Source: Candidatus Caldilinea saccharophila (GTDB taxonomy: Bacteria > Chloroflexota > Anaerolineae > Caldilineales > Caldilineaceae). From it: 64,000 bases of DNA. Location: the NCBI GenBank assembly GCA_016710365.1, contig JADJVW010000015.1, positions 124,001-188,000 on the forward strand. The letters are read 5' to 3'. The translations under genes and the position numbers were made by a program. The notes below the pieces were generated by a model. The model was not told the origin of the DNA. It was given only the letters and a program-made list of their open reading frames with translations, and did no database searches. Shown in pieces: positions 1 through 8,665 of this stretch (its first letter is position 1; the number at the start of each line of letters is the position of its first letter).

Positions 1-64
1 TGCATATCTCTGCACCGGCTGACAGCGCCGATTGCTGTATCGATGCCTCAAATTCACGGTGTAT

Positions 65-1357
65 ATGAAGATCCTGTTTCTCACGCAAGTCTTGCCTTTT
101 CCCCTCGATGCCGGGCCGAAAGTGCGCGCCTACTATGTCCTGCGTTATCTGGCGCAGCGTCACGCGGTTACGTTGCTTTCCTTTGTGCGCGCCACGGACA
201 CGCCAGCGGCGATCGAACATTTACACAGCTTCTGCGCCGAGGTTATCACCGTGCCGATGGCGCGCTCGCGCGTGAAAGATGCTGGTTTTCTGCTCAAGAG
301 CCTGGCGACGAATCGACCGTTTATCATCGAACGCGACGCTTCCGGGGCCATGCAGGAGCGTATCGACCAGCTTGCGCACGCGTCCCCTCCTTTCGATGCG
401 GTTCATGCCGACCAGCTTTGGATGGCGCCGTACGCACTGCGCTTCCACAACGCGGTAAATGCTGGAGGCGCGGGGAATCGACCTTTAACGGTCATGGATC
501 AACACAACGCTGTCTACATGATTCTACAGCGGCTGGCTGACGCCGAACGCAATCCTGCAAAACGGGCGCTGATGCAGCTCGAAGCGCGCAAGCTGGCCGA
601 CTTCGAAGTGCACACCTGTCGGGCGTTTGACCATGTGACCTGGGTCACACAGGAAGACTACGTTGCCGTTCAGTCCAGAACGCAGCGCATCGATATCCAG
701 GTTCCCAACGACGGCGTGCTGCCCATCTGCGCCGACCCAGAAGCCGCGCCGGCCATTGTGCGCCTCCCTGCGGCGCGACGCGTGACTTTTTTGGGCGGGT
801 TGCACTATCCACCCAACGCGCAGGGCGTACTCTGGTTTGCGCGGGAGATGTTTCCCCAGGTGCTGGCCGCTGTTCCCGACGCCGTGCTGACGGTGATCGG
901 CAAGCAGCCGCCGCCCGAATTGCACAGTCTAGGCATCCCCGCACAGAATCTGGAGGTCACCGGCTATGTTGCCGACCCTGCACCTTACCTGGCGGAAACC
1001 GCGGCGTTTATTGTGCCCCTGCTGGCGGGCGGCGGGATGCGCGTCAAGATTATCGACGGCTGGAGTTGGGGGCTGCCGATCGCCAGCACGCGCGTGGGCG
1101 CCGAAGGCGTCGAAGCGGTGCACGGCGCAAACATGCTGTTGGCGGACGACCCGGCCGCGTTTGCGCGCGCGGTCATCGATCTGCTTACCGATCCCGTCTT
1201 GAATGAAAAAATTGCCCAAGGCGGCCGGCGCACTGTTCTCGAACGCTACAATTGGAAGGTGGTCTATCGCAGGTGGGATTCCATTTACGCCACGGATTAC
1301 ACCACCGATGAGACAACGGCGCGTCCTTCTTCAACCTGCAATGCCCAAGCATCCTAG
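65..1357 (+). CDS. GT4-family glycosyltransferase (EpsH1/PEP-CTERM-associated type)
   Basis: Retaining glycosyltransferase of the GT-B fold, expected to add a nucleotide-sugar-derived residue to a cell-surface polysaccharide on the cytoplasmic face. The start at 65 (MKILFLTQVLPFPLDAG) is preferred over an upstream in-frame ATG at 32 because it gives the canonical N-terminal beta strand and glycine-rich acceptor loop. The C-terminal half carries the donor-site features of the family: FLGGLHYPPN near residue 245, then VPLLAGGGMRVKI near residue 325 and GVEAVHG following it. Its length (430 residues) is normal. The next gene starts 9 bases downstream and encodes a related enzyme, so the two are probably cotranscribed. 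The similarity to the TIGR03087-like group is recalled from family knowledge; no exosortase is visible in the window. Donor and acceptor are unknown. Confidence 0.85.
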   Translation: MKILFLTQVLPFPLDAGPKVRAYYVLRYLAQRHAVTLLSFVRATDTPAAIEHLHSFCAEVITVPMARSRVKDAGFLLKSLATNRPFIIERDASGAMQERIDQLAHASPPFDAVHADQLWMAPYALRFHNAVNAGGAGNRPLTVMDQHNAVYMILQRLADAERNPAKRALMQLEARKLADFEVHTCRAFDHVTWVTQEDYVAVQSRTQRIDIQVPNDGVLPICADPEAAPAIVRLPAARRVTFLGGLHYPPNAQGVLWFAREMFPQVLAAVPDAVLTVIGKQPPPELHSLGIPAQNLEVTGYVADPAPYLAETAAFIVPLLAGGGMRVKIIDGWSWGLPIASTRVGAEGVEAVHGANMLLADDPAAFARAVIDLLTDPVLNEKIAQGGRRTVLERYNWKVVYRRWDSIYATDYTTDETTARPSSTCNAQAS

Positions 1358-1366
1358 AGATCTGAT

Positions 1367-2632
1367 ATGAACATCCTGTTTATTGCACCCTACGCTCCAA
1401 ACCCTGTCCGTGTGCGCCCCTACGAATTTATCCGTGCGCTGTTGCGCCGCGGCAACGACGTGACCCTGGCTGCGCTGTGGACTTCCGAGCCCGAACGCAC
1501 CGACCTCGCGCTGCTTGCTGGGATGGGAGCCACCGTGATCAGCGAGCCGATGCAGACTTACCGCTCGCTGGCGAACAGCGCGGCCACCCTGCTGCGCAGC
1601 ACGCCGCTGCAGGCCGCCTACAGTTGGAACGCGACGTTGATGGCGCGCATCCACACAGCCTTGCAACAGGAACGCTTCACTGCCGTCCACGTCGAACATC
1701 TGCGCGGCAGTCGCTACGCGGTGGGCGTGCGACGCGCGCTCGATGCACATCCAACCATCCCGCGCCTGCCAATTGTCTGGGACAGCGTCGACTCGATCTC
1801 TTATTTGTTCGAGCAGACGGTGCAGTCGAGCCGCAGCCTCAGGGCGCGGCTGATGACATGGATCGAGTTGGAACGGGCGCGACGCCATGAGGCGTGGCTG
1901 GTTGGGCAATTTGAACGCACGCTGGTTACCTCGGTGCTCGACAAGGCAGCCTTTGTCGGGCTACTGAGCCAGTACGCCGGCGACGATCTGCATACGCTCG
2001 CCGACCGCATCGAGGTGATCTCCAATGGCGTCGATCTCGATCACTTTGCCTTTCGCGACCCGCTGGATCGTCCCACCAACCGCATCATCTTTAGCGGCAA
2101 GATGAGCTATCACGCCAATGTCACCGCGGCGCTGCATCTGGTCAATGACATCATGCCATACATCTGGGCGCAGCGCCCGGACGTGCAGGTGTGGCTGGTC
2201 GGCAAGGATCCCTCCGCCGAGGTGCGCCGGTTGGCAAGCGAGCAACCGCCCTTGCCCGGCAGCGACCAGCCACGCGTCGTCGTCACGGGCGGCGTGCCCA
2301 GCATGCCCGAATACATCCAGAATGCAACCGTCGCGGTCGCGCCGCTGCTCTACGGCGCGGGCGTCCAGAACAAGGCGCTGGAGGCGTTGGCGTGTGGCGC
2401 CCCAGTCGTCGCGACATCGCAGGCAACCGGCGCCCTGAGCGTGCAGGCCGGGCAAGATCTGCTCGTGGCCGATGGGTCGGAGGCGTTTGCAACCGAAGTG
2501 CTGCGATTGTTTGCCGACCCTGACCTGCGCGCGCGCGTAGGCGCGGCCGGGCGCCGTTACGTCGAAACGCATCACTCTTGGGACGCAGCCGCACAAATGC
2601 TGGAAAACGTCTATCGCACGCCGCTAACATAA
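1367..2632 (+). CDS. GT4-family glycosyltransferase
   Basis: Second GT-B glycosyltransferase of the same subfamily as its upstream neighbour, with which it shares the opening strand MNILFIAPYAPNPVRVRPYE. The N-terminal Rossmann-like domain spans roughly residues 1-200. The donor domain begins near RIIFSGKMSYHANV (about residue 243) and includes VAVAPLLYGAGVQNKALEA around residue 325, where the acidic residue of the EALA segment would contact the sugar nucleotide. A spacer of only 9 bases from the upstream stop indicates an operon. It is a likely surface polysaccharide enzyme of unknown specificity. It ends 6 bases before a tandem palindromic repeat. Confidence 0.85.
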   Translation: MNILFIAPYAPNPVRVRPYEFIRALLRRGNDVTLAALWTSEPERTDLALLAGMGATVISEPMQTYRSLANSAATLLRSTPLQAAYSWNATLMARIHTALQQERFTAVHVEHLRGSRYAVGVRRALDAHPTIPRLPIVWDSVDSISYLFEQTVQSSRSLRARLMTWIELERARRHEAWLVGQFERTLVTSVLDKAAFVGLLSQYAGDDLHTLADRIEVISNGVDLDHFAFRDPLDRPTNRIIFSGKMSYHANVTAALHLVNDIMPYIWAQRPDVQVWLVGKDPSAEVRRLASEQPPLPGSDQPRVVVTGGVPSMPEYIQNATVAVAPLLYGAGVQNKALEALACGAPVVATSQATGALSVQAGQDLLVADGSEAFATEVLRLFADPDLRARVGAAGRRYVETHHSWDAAAQMLENVYRTPLT

Positions 2633-2637
2633 GCGCC

Positions 2638-2892
2638 AAGTCCAGGGCGAGGCAGCTTATTCTGATGCGGAGGCGCGGAGATGTAGAGAGAACGCAGAGA
2701 GGCGCTGGCAGGAAATCTTTTTTTCTCTGCGAACCTCTGCTGCCCTGCGCCTCCGCGTCGAGACCTTCTCAAGTCCAGGGCAAGGCAGCTTATTCTGACG
2801 CAGAGGCGCGGAGACGCAGAGAAATGCTGGCAGGAAATCTTTTTTTCTCTGCGAACCTCTGCCGCTCTGCGTCTCCGCGTCGAGACCTTCTA
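2638..2892. repeat. Tandem pair of family-A palindromic repeats
   Basis: Two head-to-tail copies of a unit of about 133 and 122 bases (2638-2770 and 2771-2892), both opening with AAGTCCAGGGC and closing with CGAGACCTTCT. Inside each unit is an imperfect inverted repeat: a GACGCAGAGGCGCGGAGA-like left arm and a CTCTGCGTCTCCGCGTC-like right arm around a T-rich centre. Related single copies occur at 25925-26070, 29354-29448 and 63580-63677. This element fills most of the 395-base gap between the glycosyltransferase pair and the nuclease gene. The rest of the gap holds a TATAAT hexamer at 2953-2958 without a clear -35 box. Confidence 0.85.
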
Positions 2893-3027
2893 CGTCGAGA
2901 CTGTTAATAAACCTTTATATGATTGTCAGCATCAATACCCAGAAAACTACGCTATAATCGCATACGCTGTGCATTGTTTGCCATCCAACGTTGTCAAATT
3001 GCTACCATTCACTAGAGAGGGAACCCA

Positions 3028-6000
3028 ATGAACAAACGCATATCCCTGGCCGCGCTGATGCTTGTACTGACAGCCGCCGCGCTGCTCTGGCGCGGCGCGA
3101 ATGCCCAATCCGCCCCCGACCTCTTCTTTTCCGAATATATTGAAGGATCATCCAACAACAAGGCGCTCGAAATCTACAATGGAACTGGCGCGGCCGTGGA
3201 TTTGGCCGCCGGCTACAGCGTGCAGATGTTTTTCAACGGCAGCGCCGCGGCTGGCTTGACCGTCAACCTAGTGGGGGCGGTGGCGGATGGCGATGTCTTT
3301 GTGCTGGCGCAGAGCAGCGCTGGCGCCGCGATCCTGGCGCAGACCGACCAGACCAACGGCGCCGGCTGGTTCAACGGCGACGACGCGGTCGTGTTGCTGC
3401 GCAACGGCGTCGTGATCGATGCGGTCGGCCAGGCCGGGTTCGATCCGGGGACGGAATGGGGGGCGGAGCTTGTTTCCACCGCCGACAACACTTTGCGCCG
3501 TAATCTGGATGTTTGTAGCGGGGATGCCATCGCAACCGATCTCTTCGACCCTGCTGTCGGGTGGAGCGGCTTTGCCACAGACAGCTTCGATGGGTTGGGC
3601 GCACACGCGCCGACCTGTGGTGGGCCGCCGCCTGGAGACAGTGCGCCTGCTGTGAGCGCAGTCAGCCCTGCCGACGGCGCCAGCAACGCCCCCACCGATG
3701 GCAATGTGACGGTGACGTTCAGTGAGCCGGTCGTTGCCGGCGTCGATGCCTTCACGTTGGCTTGCGCGGGCGCGGTCCAGCCCTTCACACTCAGCGGAGA
3801 CGGCATAACCTTTGTGTTCGACCCTGTTGCCAATTTGCCGCAAGGGGAACTGTGCACGTTGACGGTCGCCGCGGCCTCAGTGACTGATCAAGATGTTCTC
3901 GACCCGCCCGATGCAATGGCGGCTGACTTTACCGCCACCTTCGCCGTGGTGGTCACCGATCTGTGCACACTTGCCGCCACGCCGATCCCGGTGATTCAGG
4001 GCAGCGGCCCGGCCACGCCCTTTATCAACGCGGTCGTCACCACGCGTGGCGTCGTCGTGGCGGACTATGAAGGCCCCACGCCCGCCTTGCGTGGCTTCTA
4101 TTTGCAAGACCCTGTTGGCGACGGCGACCCGGCCACATCGGATGGCGTTTTTGTCTTCAACGGCAATGCCGACAATGTGAACGCTGGCGATCTCGTCACC
4201 GTGCGCGGCGTGGCGAGCGAGTTTAGCAACCAGACTCAGATCAACGCGCAGCAGGTCGCCACTTGTGGCGCAGGGACGATCGCGCCTACGTTGCTGAACT
4301 TGCCTTTTGTCAGCACGAACCTGGAGCCATACGAAGGCATGTTGGTCTCCTTTCCACAGACGCTCTATGTGACTGAGCACTTCAACCTCGGTCGCTTTGG
4401 GGAGGTGCTGCTCTCGTCGGATGGGCGGCTCTATCAGCCCACGCATCTCGTTTCGCCTGGCCCGGCCGCGCTCGCCCAGCAGGACGAGAACCTGCGTAAC
4501 CGCATCCTCCTTGACGATGCGCGCACCCCGCAGAATCTCGATCCGATCTATCCGGCGCCTGGCCTTACTGCGGCGAACACGCTGCGCCTCGGCGACGCCG
4601 TGGATGGTTTGACTGGCGTACTCGGCGAGGGCTTCGGCGCGTACCGGGTGCAGCCTGTGGGCGCGGTCAACTTTGTCACGGGCAATCCGCGCCCCGCGCC
4701 CCTGGCGCGCACGCCGGGGGCGTTGGCGGTGGTCAGCGCGAATACGCTGAACTATTTCGTGACGATCGATGCCGGCGCGTCCATCTGCGGGCCGGCCGGC
4801 AATCAGGAGTGTCGCGGCGCGGATAGCGCATTCGAGTTTGACCGGCAGCGCGCCAAGACCCTCAGTAAATTGGCAGGGCTGAATGCTGACATCACCGGCC
4901 TGATCGAGATCGAGAACAGCCCCGACGATCGCGCGTTGGTCAACCTGGCCAATGGCCTGAACGCAATGGCGGGCGCCACGACCTACAGCTATGTGGCGAC
5001 CGGCGCGATCGGCACGGATGCGATCCGCGTGGGCTTTCTGTACAAGCCCGCGGTTGTGCAGCCTGTCGGCGCGCCCGCAGTGTTGACGTCGGCGTTCGAT
5101 GCACGCTTCCTGGATGATAAAAATCGCCCGGTGTTGGCGCAGACCTTTGAAGAGCTTGCCAGCGGCAATCGCTTCACAGTGGCCTTGGCGCATCTCAAAT
5201 CCAAAGGATCGGACTGTGTGGATGTGGGCGATCCTGACCAGAATGACGGCCAGGGCAACTGTAATCTAACGCGCAAGGCTGCGGCCGAGGTATTGGCGGC
5301 ATGGCTGGCGACCGACCCGACGCAAAGCGGCGACCCCGACTTCTTGATCATCGGCGACCTCAACAGCTACGCTAAAGAAGATCCCATCACGGCCCTGCGC
5401 GACGCGGGTTTCACCAACCTCGTGGAATATTGCAGTGGTGATGGCGCTTACTCCTATGTTTTTGACGGACAGTCCGGTTATCTCGACCACGCGCTGGCCA
5501 ATGCTAGCCTGACGCCGGCTGTGTTGGGAACCTACGAATGGCACAACAACGCCGACGAACCGACGGTGCTCGACTACAACGTGGAGTTCAAGACGCCTGC
5601 GCAGGTTGTCAACTTCTTTGCGCCGGACGCCTTCCGCACCGCCGACCACGACCCGCTGCTGGTCGAGATTTGCCTGGCGCCGCAATTGCACGTCTCGGTG
5701 ACGCCTGACCTGATCTGGCCGCCCAATGGCAAATACGTCATGGTGAAGCCGGAATTCACTGCCAGCCCGAACGCCACGGTCAGCCTGCTTGCCGCGACTT
5801 CGAGCGACCCGGATCGCGGGCTATGGCGCGGCGACCGGCGCAACGATATTGTGATTCGCCACAATGGCAAGGTTGCTCTACGCGCCGAACGCATCCCCGG
5901 CGGCCCGGATCGCACCTACACGCTCACCTATCGCGCGGTCAATGCGTGCGGGGCAGAGACAATTGCCGCCGTCGAGGTGATCGTGCCCGCCAACCGCCCG

Positions 6001-6102
6001 CATCACCGTTTCCTGGACGCTGATTTGGGCGTTTTTGAGGAAGCAGAACTCGATCAGATCGATGCTGCTTCCTCATTATTCCTGCCATTGATCGACCGCT
6101 AA
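3028..6102 (+). CDS. Secreted ExeM/NucH-type extracellular nuclease
   Basis: Large exported nuclease of 1024 residues. A signal peptide occupies about residues 1-26 (hydrophobic core, then ANAQ). Residues 30-165 form a lamin-tail domain (LFFSEYIEGSSNNKALEIYN). An SbsA/Big_5-type Ig domain follows around 200-315 (SPADGASNAPTDGNVTVTFS), then an OB-like segment to about 430. The endonuclease/exonuclease/phosphatase domain lies near 565-885, with NTLNYF at about 572, a catalytic-type IEIENS, GDLNSYAKEDP near 775 and ADHDPLLVE near 871. A further Ig-like region precedes the C-terminal SSLFLPLIDR. The family degrades extracellular DNA and other nucleic acids for nutrient recovery or biofilm turnover. 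The start is supported by AGAGAGGGA upstream. The C-terminal motif resembles that of the delta-60 protein at 47 kb. Confidence 0.9.
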   Translation: MNKRISLAALMLVLTAAALLWRGANAQSAPDLFFSEYIEGSSNNKALEIYNGTGAAVDLAAGYSVQMFFNGSAAAGLTVNLVGAVADGDVFVLAQSSAGAAILAQTDQTNGAGWFNGDDAVVLLRNGVVIDAVGQAGFDPGTEWGAELVSTADNTLRRNLDVCSGDAIATDLFDPAVGWSGFATDSFDGLGAHAPTCGGPPPGDSAPAVSAVSPADGASNAPTDGNVTVTFSEPVVAGVDAFTLACAGAVQPFTLSGDGITFVFDPVANLPQGELCTLTVAAASVTDQDVLDPPDAMAADFTATFAVVVTDLCTLAATPIPVIQGSGPATPFINAVVTTRGVVVADYEGPTPALRGFYLQDPVGDGDPATSDGVFVFNGNADNVNAGDLVTVRGVASEFSNQTQINAQQVATCGAGTIAPTLLNLPFVSTNLEPYEGMLVSFPQTLYVTEHFNLGRFGEVLLSSDGRLYQPTHLVSPGPAALAQQDENLRNRILLDDARTPQNLDPIYPAPGLTAANTLRLGDAVDGLTGVLGEGFGAYRVQPVGAVNFVTGNPRPAPLARTPGALAVVSANTLNYFVTIDAGASICGPAGNQECRGADSAFEFDRQRAKTLSKLAGLNADITGLIEIENSPDDRALVNLANGLNAMAGATTYSYVATGAIGTDAIRVGFLYKPAVVQPVGAPAVLTSAFDARFLDDKNRPVLAQTFEELASGNRFTVALAHLKSKGSDCVDVGDPDQNDGQGNCNLTRKAAAEVLAAWLATDPTQSGDPDFLIIGDLNSYAKEDPITALRDAGFTNLVEYCSGDGAYSYVFDGQSGYLDHALANASLTPAVLGTYEWHNNADEPTVLDYNVEFKTPAQVVNFFAPDAFRTADHDPLLVEICLAPQLHVSVTPDLIWPPNGKYVMVKPEFTASPNATVSLLAATSSDPDRGLWRGDRRNDIVIRHNGKVALRAERIPGGPDRTYTLTYRAVNACGAETIAAVEVIVPANRPHHRFLDADLGVFEEAELDQIDAASSLFLPLIDR

Positions 6103-6123
6103 CTGCGGCGGGTGACGATTGAG

Positions 6124-6179
6124 GATGGATTTGGCGAATTCAGGCAGATCGAGATCTGCCTGAATTCGCCAAATCCATC
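6124..6179. terminator. 27-bp perfect inverted repeat after the nuclease gene
   Basis: Arms 6124-6150 and 6153-6179 are exact reverse complements (27 bases) separated by only two bases, beginning 21 bases after the nuclease stop codon and ending 23 bases before the next start. There is no T run after it, so it is not a classical intrinsic terminator. Transcription stop, mRNA 3' end protection or a mobile palindrome are all possible. Confidence 0.6.
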
Positions 6180-6202
6180 TATTCCGCATACGATTTCACC
6201 CT

Positions 6203-7111
6203 ATGCCAACCACTTCGGACTTTACCTCAAAGGCAAGCGACGAAGGTCTGCGGCGTGCTGTCGAGCGCGTTGCTCTTCGTGCGCTGGCGGACGGCGCGCT
6301 GCAACCCATTGCAACCAGTGTGCATCACGTGACGCAGCGCGGCGTGCGTTTTGTGGTGCGCAGGTTGGCGGGCGCCACCGGACACGCCGCCGCGGATGCA
6401 CGGAGTCAGCGGGCGACCGCAGGCGCTACGCACGCCGAAAATCCCTTCCTACCCTACGATCCGGCGCTCTTTGTAACCGACCTCTCACCCACGCATGTGT
6501 GCCTGCTGAACAAATACCCGGTCGTCGATCATCATCTCCTGGTCGTGACGCGTGCGTTTGCGCCGCAGGAGGAACGGTTGCATGAAGCTGACTTTGCGGC
6601 GTTGCTCTCCTGCGCGCGCCAGCTTGATGGGTTGGCGTTTTACAATGCCGGCAAGACGGCCGGCGCCAGCCAACGTCACAAACATCTCCAGCTTGCGCCT
6701 TTCCCGCTCGACCCCACCGGAGTCGATGCGCCCATTCTGCCTGCGCTGGGAGCGCCTGCTGCGCTGGGCGAAATAGTGCATAGCCCCCATCTCTCATTTC
6801 GGCACGCGTTGGTGTGGCTGCCGCCTGCCCACGCCGTCGACGCCGCGTCCATCACCCTTCTCTACGAGGCGATGCTGAAGGCAGTCGGCGTCTGGGATGG
6901 AGACGCGTCCGCGCCGCGCCCCTACAACTGGCTCGCTACCCAGCAGTGGATGTTAATGGCGCCCCGTCGCGCTGAGATGGTGGCCGACATGGCAGTCAAT
7001 GGGTTGGGCTTTGCCGGCAGCTTGCTGGTGCGCAACCCAGAGCAACTCGCCTGGTTGCACGCGTACGGCCCGCTAGACGCGCTGCGCGCCGTGAGTGAGC
7101 CCGCACCGTGA
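6203..7111 (+). CDS. Ap4A phosphorylase / ATP adenylyltransferase-like protein
   Basis: Member of the HIT-like Apa1/Apa2 group, which cleaves diadenosine tetraphosphate with phosphate to ADP and ATP in the cytoplasm. The diagnostic catalytic segment RHKHLQLAPF lies near residues 157-166, with the HxHxQ arrangement that forms the nucleotidyl-histidine intermediate. NKYPVVDHHLLVVTR around 95-110 is the conserved substrate-binding strand of the family. The length of 302 residues is close to the usual 290-330. The region after the active site (NWLATQQWMLMAPR) matches the C-terminal DUF4922-like domain as I recall it. The gene is followed closely by the methyltransferase-like gene. Ap4A phosphorylase is favoured over a galactose-1-phosphate uridylyltransferase because of the HKHLQ spacing. 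Confidence 0.82.
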   Translation: MPTTSDFTSKASDEGLRRAVERVALRALADGALQPIATSVHHVTQRGVRFVVRRLAGATGHAAADARSQRATAGATHAENPFLPYDPALFVTDLSPTHVCLLNKYPVVDHHLLVVTRAFAPQEERLHEADFAALLSCARQLDGLAFYNAGKTAGASQRHKHLQLAPFPLDPTGVDAPILPALGAPAALGEIVHSPHLSFRHALVWLPPAHAVDAASITLLYEAMLKAVGVWDGDASAPRPYNWLATQQWMLMAPRRAEMVADMAVNGLGFAGSLLVRNPEQLAWLHAYGPLDALRAVSEPAP

Positions 7112-7187
7112 GTGAGACTTTCGCGTCCGCGCGCAATCGCAGCGTGCGCGTGTGGGGAAAGGGATGAGTGGCTGCTTGGTGGAAGAT

Positions 7188-8031
7188 ATGGCAAACGTCA
7201 GGCCTGGCTGGCCGCGTTCCAAGCGTGCCCAAGGGCAATCCACGCGCGGCAAGACGATGCCCAATCGGCTGCGTCGCGTCGACGCCTTTCTCCTGCTGTA
7301 CGATGCTCACTTGTTGCGCCGCGAAGATGGCCTCTGGCGCGACGCCTGTTTTGTCGATCTTGGCTATGGCGCCACGCCTGTCACCACTGTGGAGAGCGTG
7401 GCGCTTGCGCCGGGTCAATCCGCGGCTGCCTGTGTTAGGAGTGGAGATCGACCCGGCGCGCGTGGCCGCAGCGCAGCCCTTTGTCAATCCGCTCACGGAT
7501 TTCCGGCTGGGCGGCTTCAATTTGCCGCTGCGGCGTCTGCCCGATGGCCGCACAGAGGCCGTGCGGGCGATCCGTGCATTCAATGTGTTGCGCCAGTATG
7601 AAGAAGCCGCGGTGGCGGCGGCCTACACCGAGCTGGCGCGCCATGCTTTGCCAGGTGCGCTGCTCATCGAAGGCACTTCGGATCCAGCGGGCAGCGTGTG
7701 GGTGGCGCATGTGCTGCGCCGCGATCTGCAGCTTCCCGCCTGGCGCAGCGAGGCGCTTGTCTTCAGCGCCACGCTGCGCGCTTCGTTCGATCCAGGCGAT
7801 TTTCAGCCGGTCTTGCCGAAAGATTTGATTCATCACATGCAGCCGGGCGAGCCGATCCACGACTTAATGGCGGCGTGGAAAGCGGCGGCGCGGCGTGTAA
7901 GTCATGAGCGGGTGTGGGGCGAACGTCGTTGGTTTATGGCGACCGGCCGCACCTTACACGCAAGCGGTTGGCCGGTCGACCCGCGCCGGCGCTGGTTGGC
8001 GCGCGGCTTTCTCATCGTTGCTACACGTTAA
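7188..8031 (+). CDS. SAM-dependent methyltransferase-like protein, frameshifted
   Basis: Two overlapping frames together encode one protein. The first frame gives MPNRLRRVDAFLLLYDAHLL and CFVDLGYGATPVTTVES, an AdoMet-binding motif I. The second gives RRVNPRLPVLGVEIDPARV, the acidic motif after it, and runs to 8031. They join at about 7410, where removing one C restores continuity (VES-VA-LRRVNP). The C-terminal half (FNVLRQYEEAAVAAAYTELA; GALLIEGTSDP) is well formed. The substrate is unknown. The start is uncertain: ATG codons at 7164, 7188 and 7257 are all in frame, and 7188 has GGTGGAAG close upstream. The break is either sequencing error or a real disabling indel. Confidence 0.65.
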
Positions 8032-8077
8032 TCGCTATACGTTGATGGCTATACGTTGAGTCGTTACACGTTGAAAC
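8020..8077. repeat. Four tandem 14-15 bp units
   Basis: Four consecutive units sharing the core G(C/T)TA(C/T)ACGTTGA occupy 8020-8033, 8034-8047, 8048-8062 and 8063-8077. The first overlaps the stop codon of the methyltransferase-like gene. The array lies between convergent genes. The units are too short and lack spacers, so this is not CRISPR. Confidence 0.75.
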
Positions 8078-8122
8078 GGGGAAGCGCGAGCGGTCGTCAA
8101 CGCTCGCATCTGACGGGATGTC

Positions 8123-8662
8123 TTACTCGCGCGTGATCGAAGCCGTCATATACAGCAGCCGCACAAATTTGTCGCCGACGCGCACGCGGTTACTCTCGCC
8201 GGTCAGCGCAAAACCCTGCGCCTGCCAGAACTTGAGGGAGATCGTGTTGAACTGTTCCACACCCACGCGCACCGTGCGCATGCCGCCGGCATTGGCCAGC
8301 CACGGTTTAAGCAGCGACCATGCCTGCGCGCCGATGCCACGCCGCTGCAGCGGCTCCGCCACCATCAGCAGTGCGATGTAAGCCACGGCTGGCTCCGGCC
8401 AGTGGAGCCGGAAGTCGAGCACACCGATCATTTCGGCGCCGCGCGACGGATCGCTGCGTTCGAGCGGGCGTACAATGGCAAGCAGCGAACGCCCAGGGGT
8501 TTCCTGTGCGGCTGTGAGTTCGGCCGCGGCGTAGTCGTCCGGCGGGCCGGGCAGGTTGTACAGGCGCCAATAGCCGGGCGTGGCGGCATAGACCGCTTGC
8601 AGCGCCGCGGTGTGCAGCGTCGCGTCGACAGGCAGCAGCGTGATGATCTCCGGCTTGGTCAC
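8123..8662 (-). CDS. GNAT-family N-acetyltransferase
   Basis: Predicted acetyl-CoA-dependent acyltransferase of 179 residues, the usual size of a single GNAT domain. The acetyl-CoA pyrophosphate-binding motif QRRGIGAQAW is at residues 106-115. The strand before it, VAYIALLMVAEPL, is the typical beta-4 segment, and EQFNTISLKFWQAQGF near 138-153 is the conserved C-terminal motif B region. The substrate cannot be read from sequence. It is encoded 3 bases downstream of the dynamin-like gene's end on the same strand, so it is probably the distal gene of that transcript. It converges on the methyltransferase-like gene. Confidence 0.85.
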   Translation of the reverse strand: MTKPEIITLLPVDATLHTAALQAVYAATPGYWRLYNLPGPPDDYAAAELTAAQETPGRSLLAIVRPLERSDPSRGAEMIGVLDFRLHWPEPAVAYIALLMVAEPLQRRGIGAQAWSLLKPWLANAGGMRTVRVGVEQFNTISLKFWQAQGFALTGESNRVRVGDKFVRLLYMTASITRE

Positions 8663-8665
8663 CTT

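Noticed and set aside
3877..5193. Long open frame on the minus strand (438 codons) opposite the nuclease
   Set aside because: It is antisense to a gene with clear domains, its translation is Arg/Ala/Gln-rich without family features, and such frames are common opposite high-GC genes.
8020..8077. CRISPR array
   Set aside because: Units are 14-15 bases, contiguous and without spacers, and no cas gene is near.
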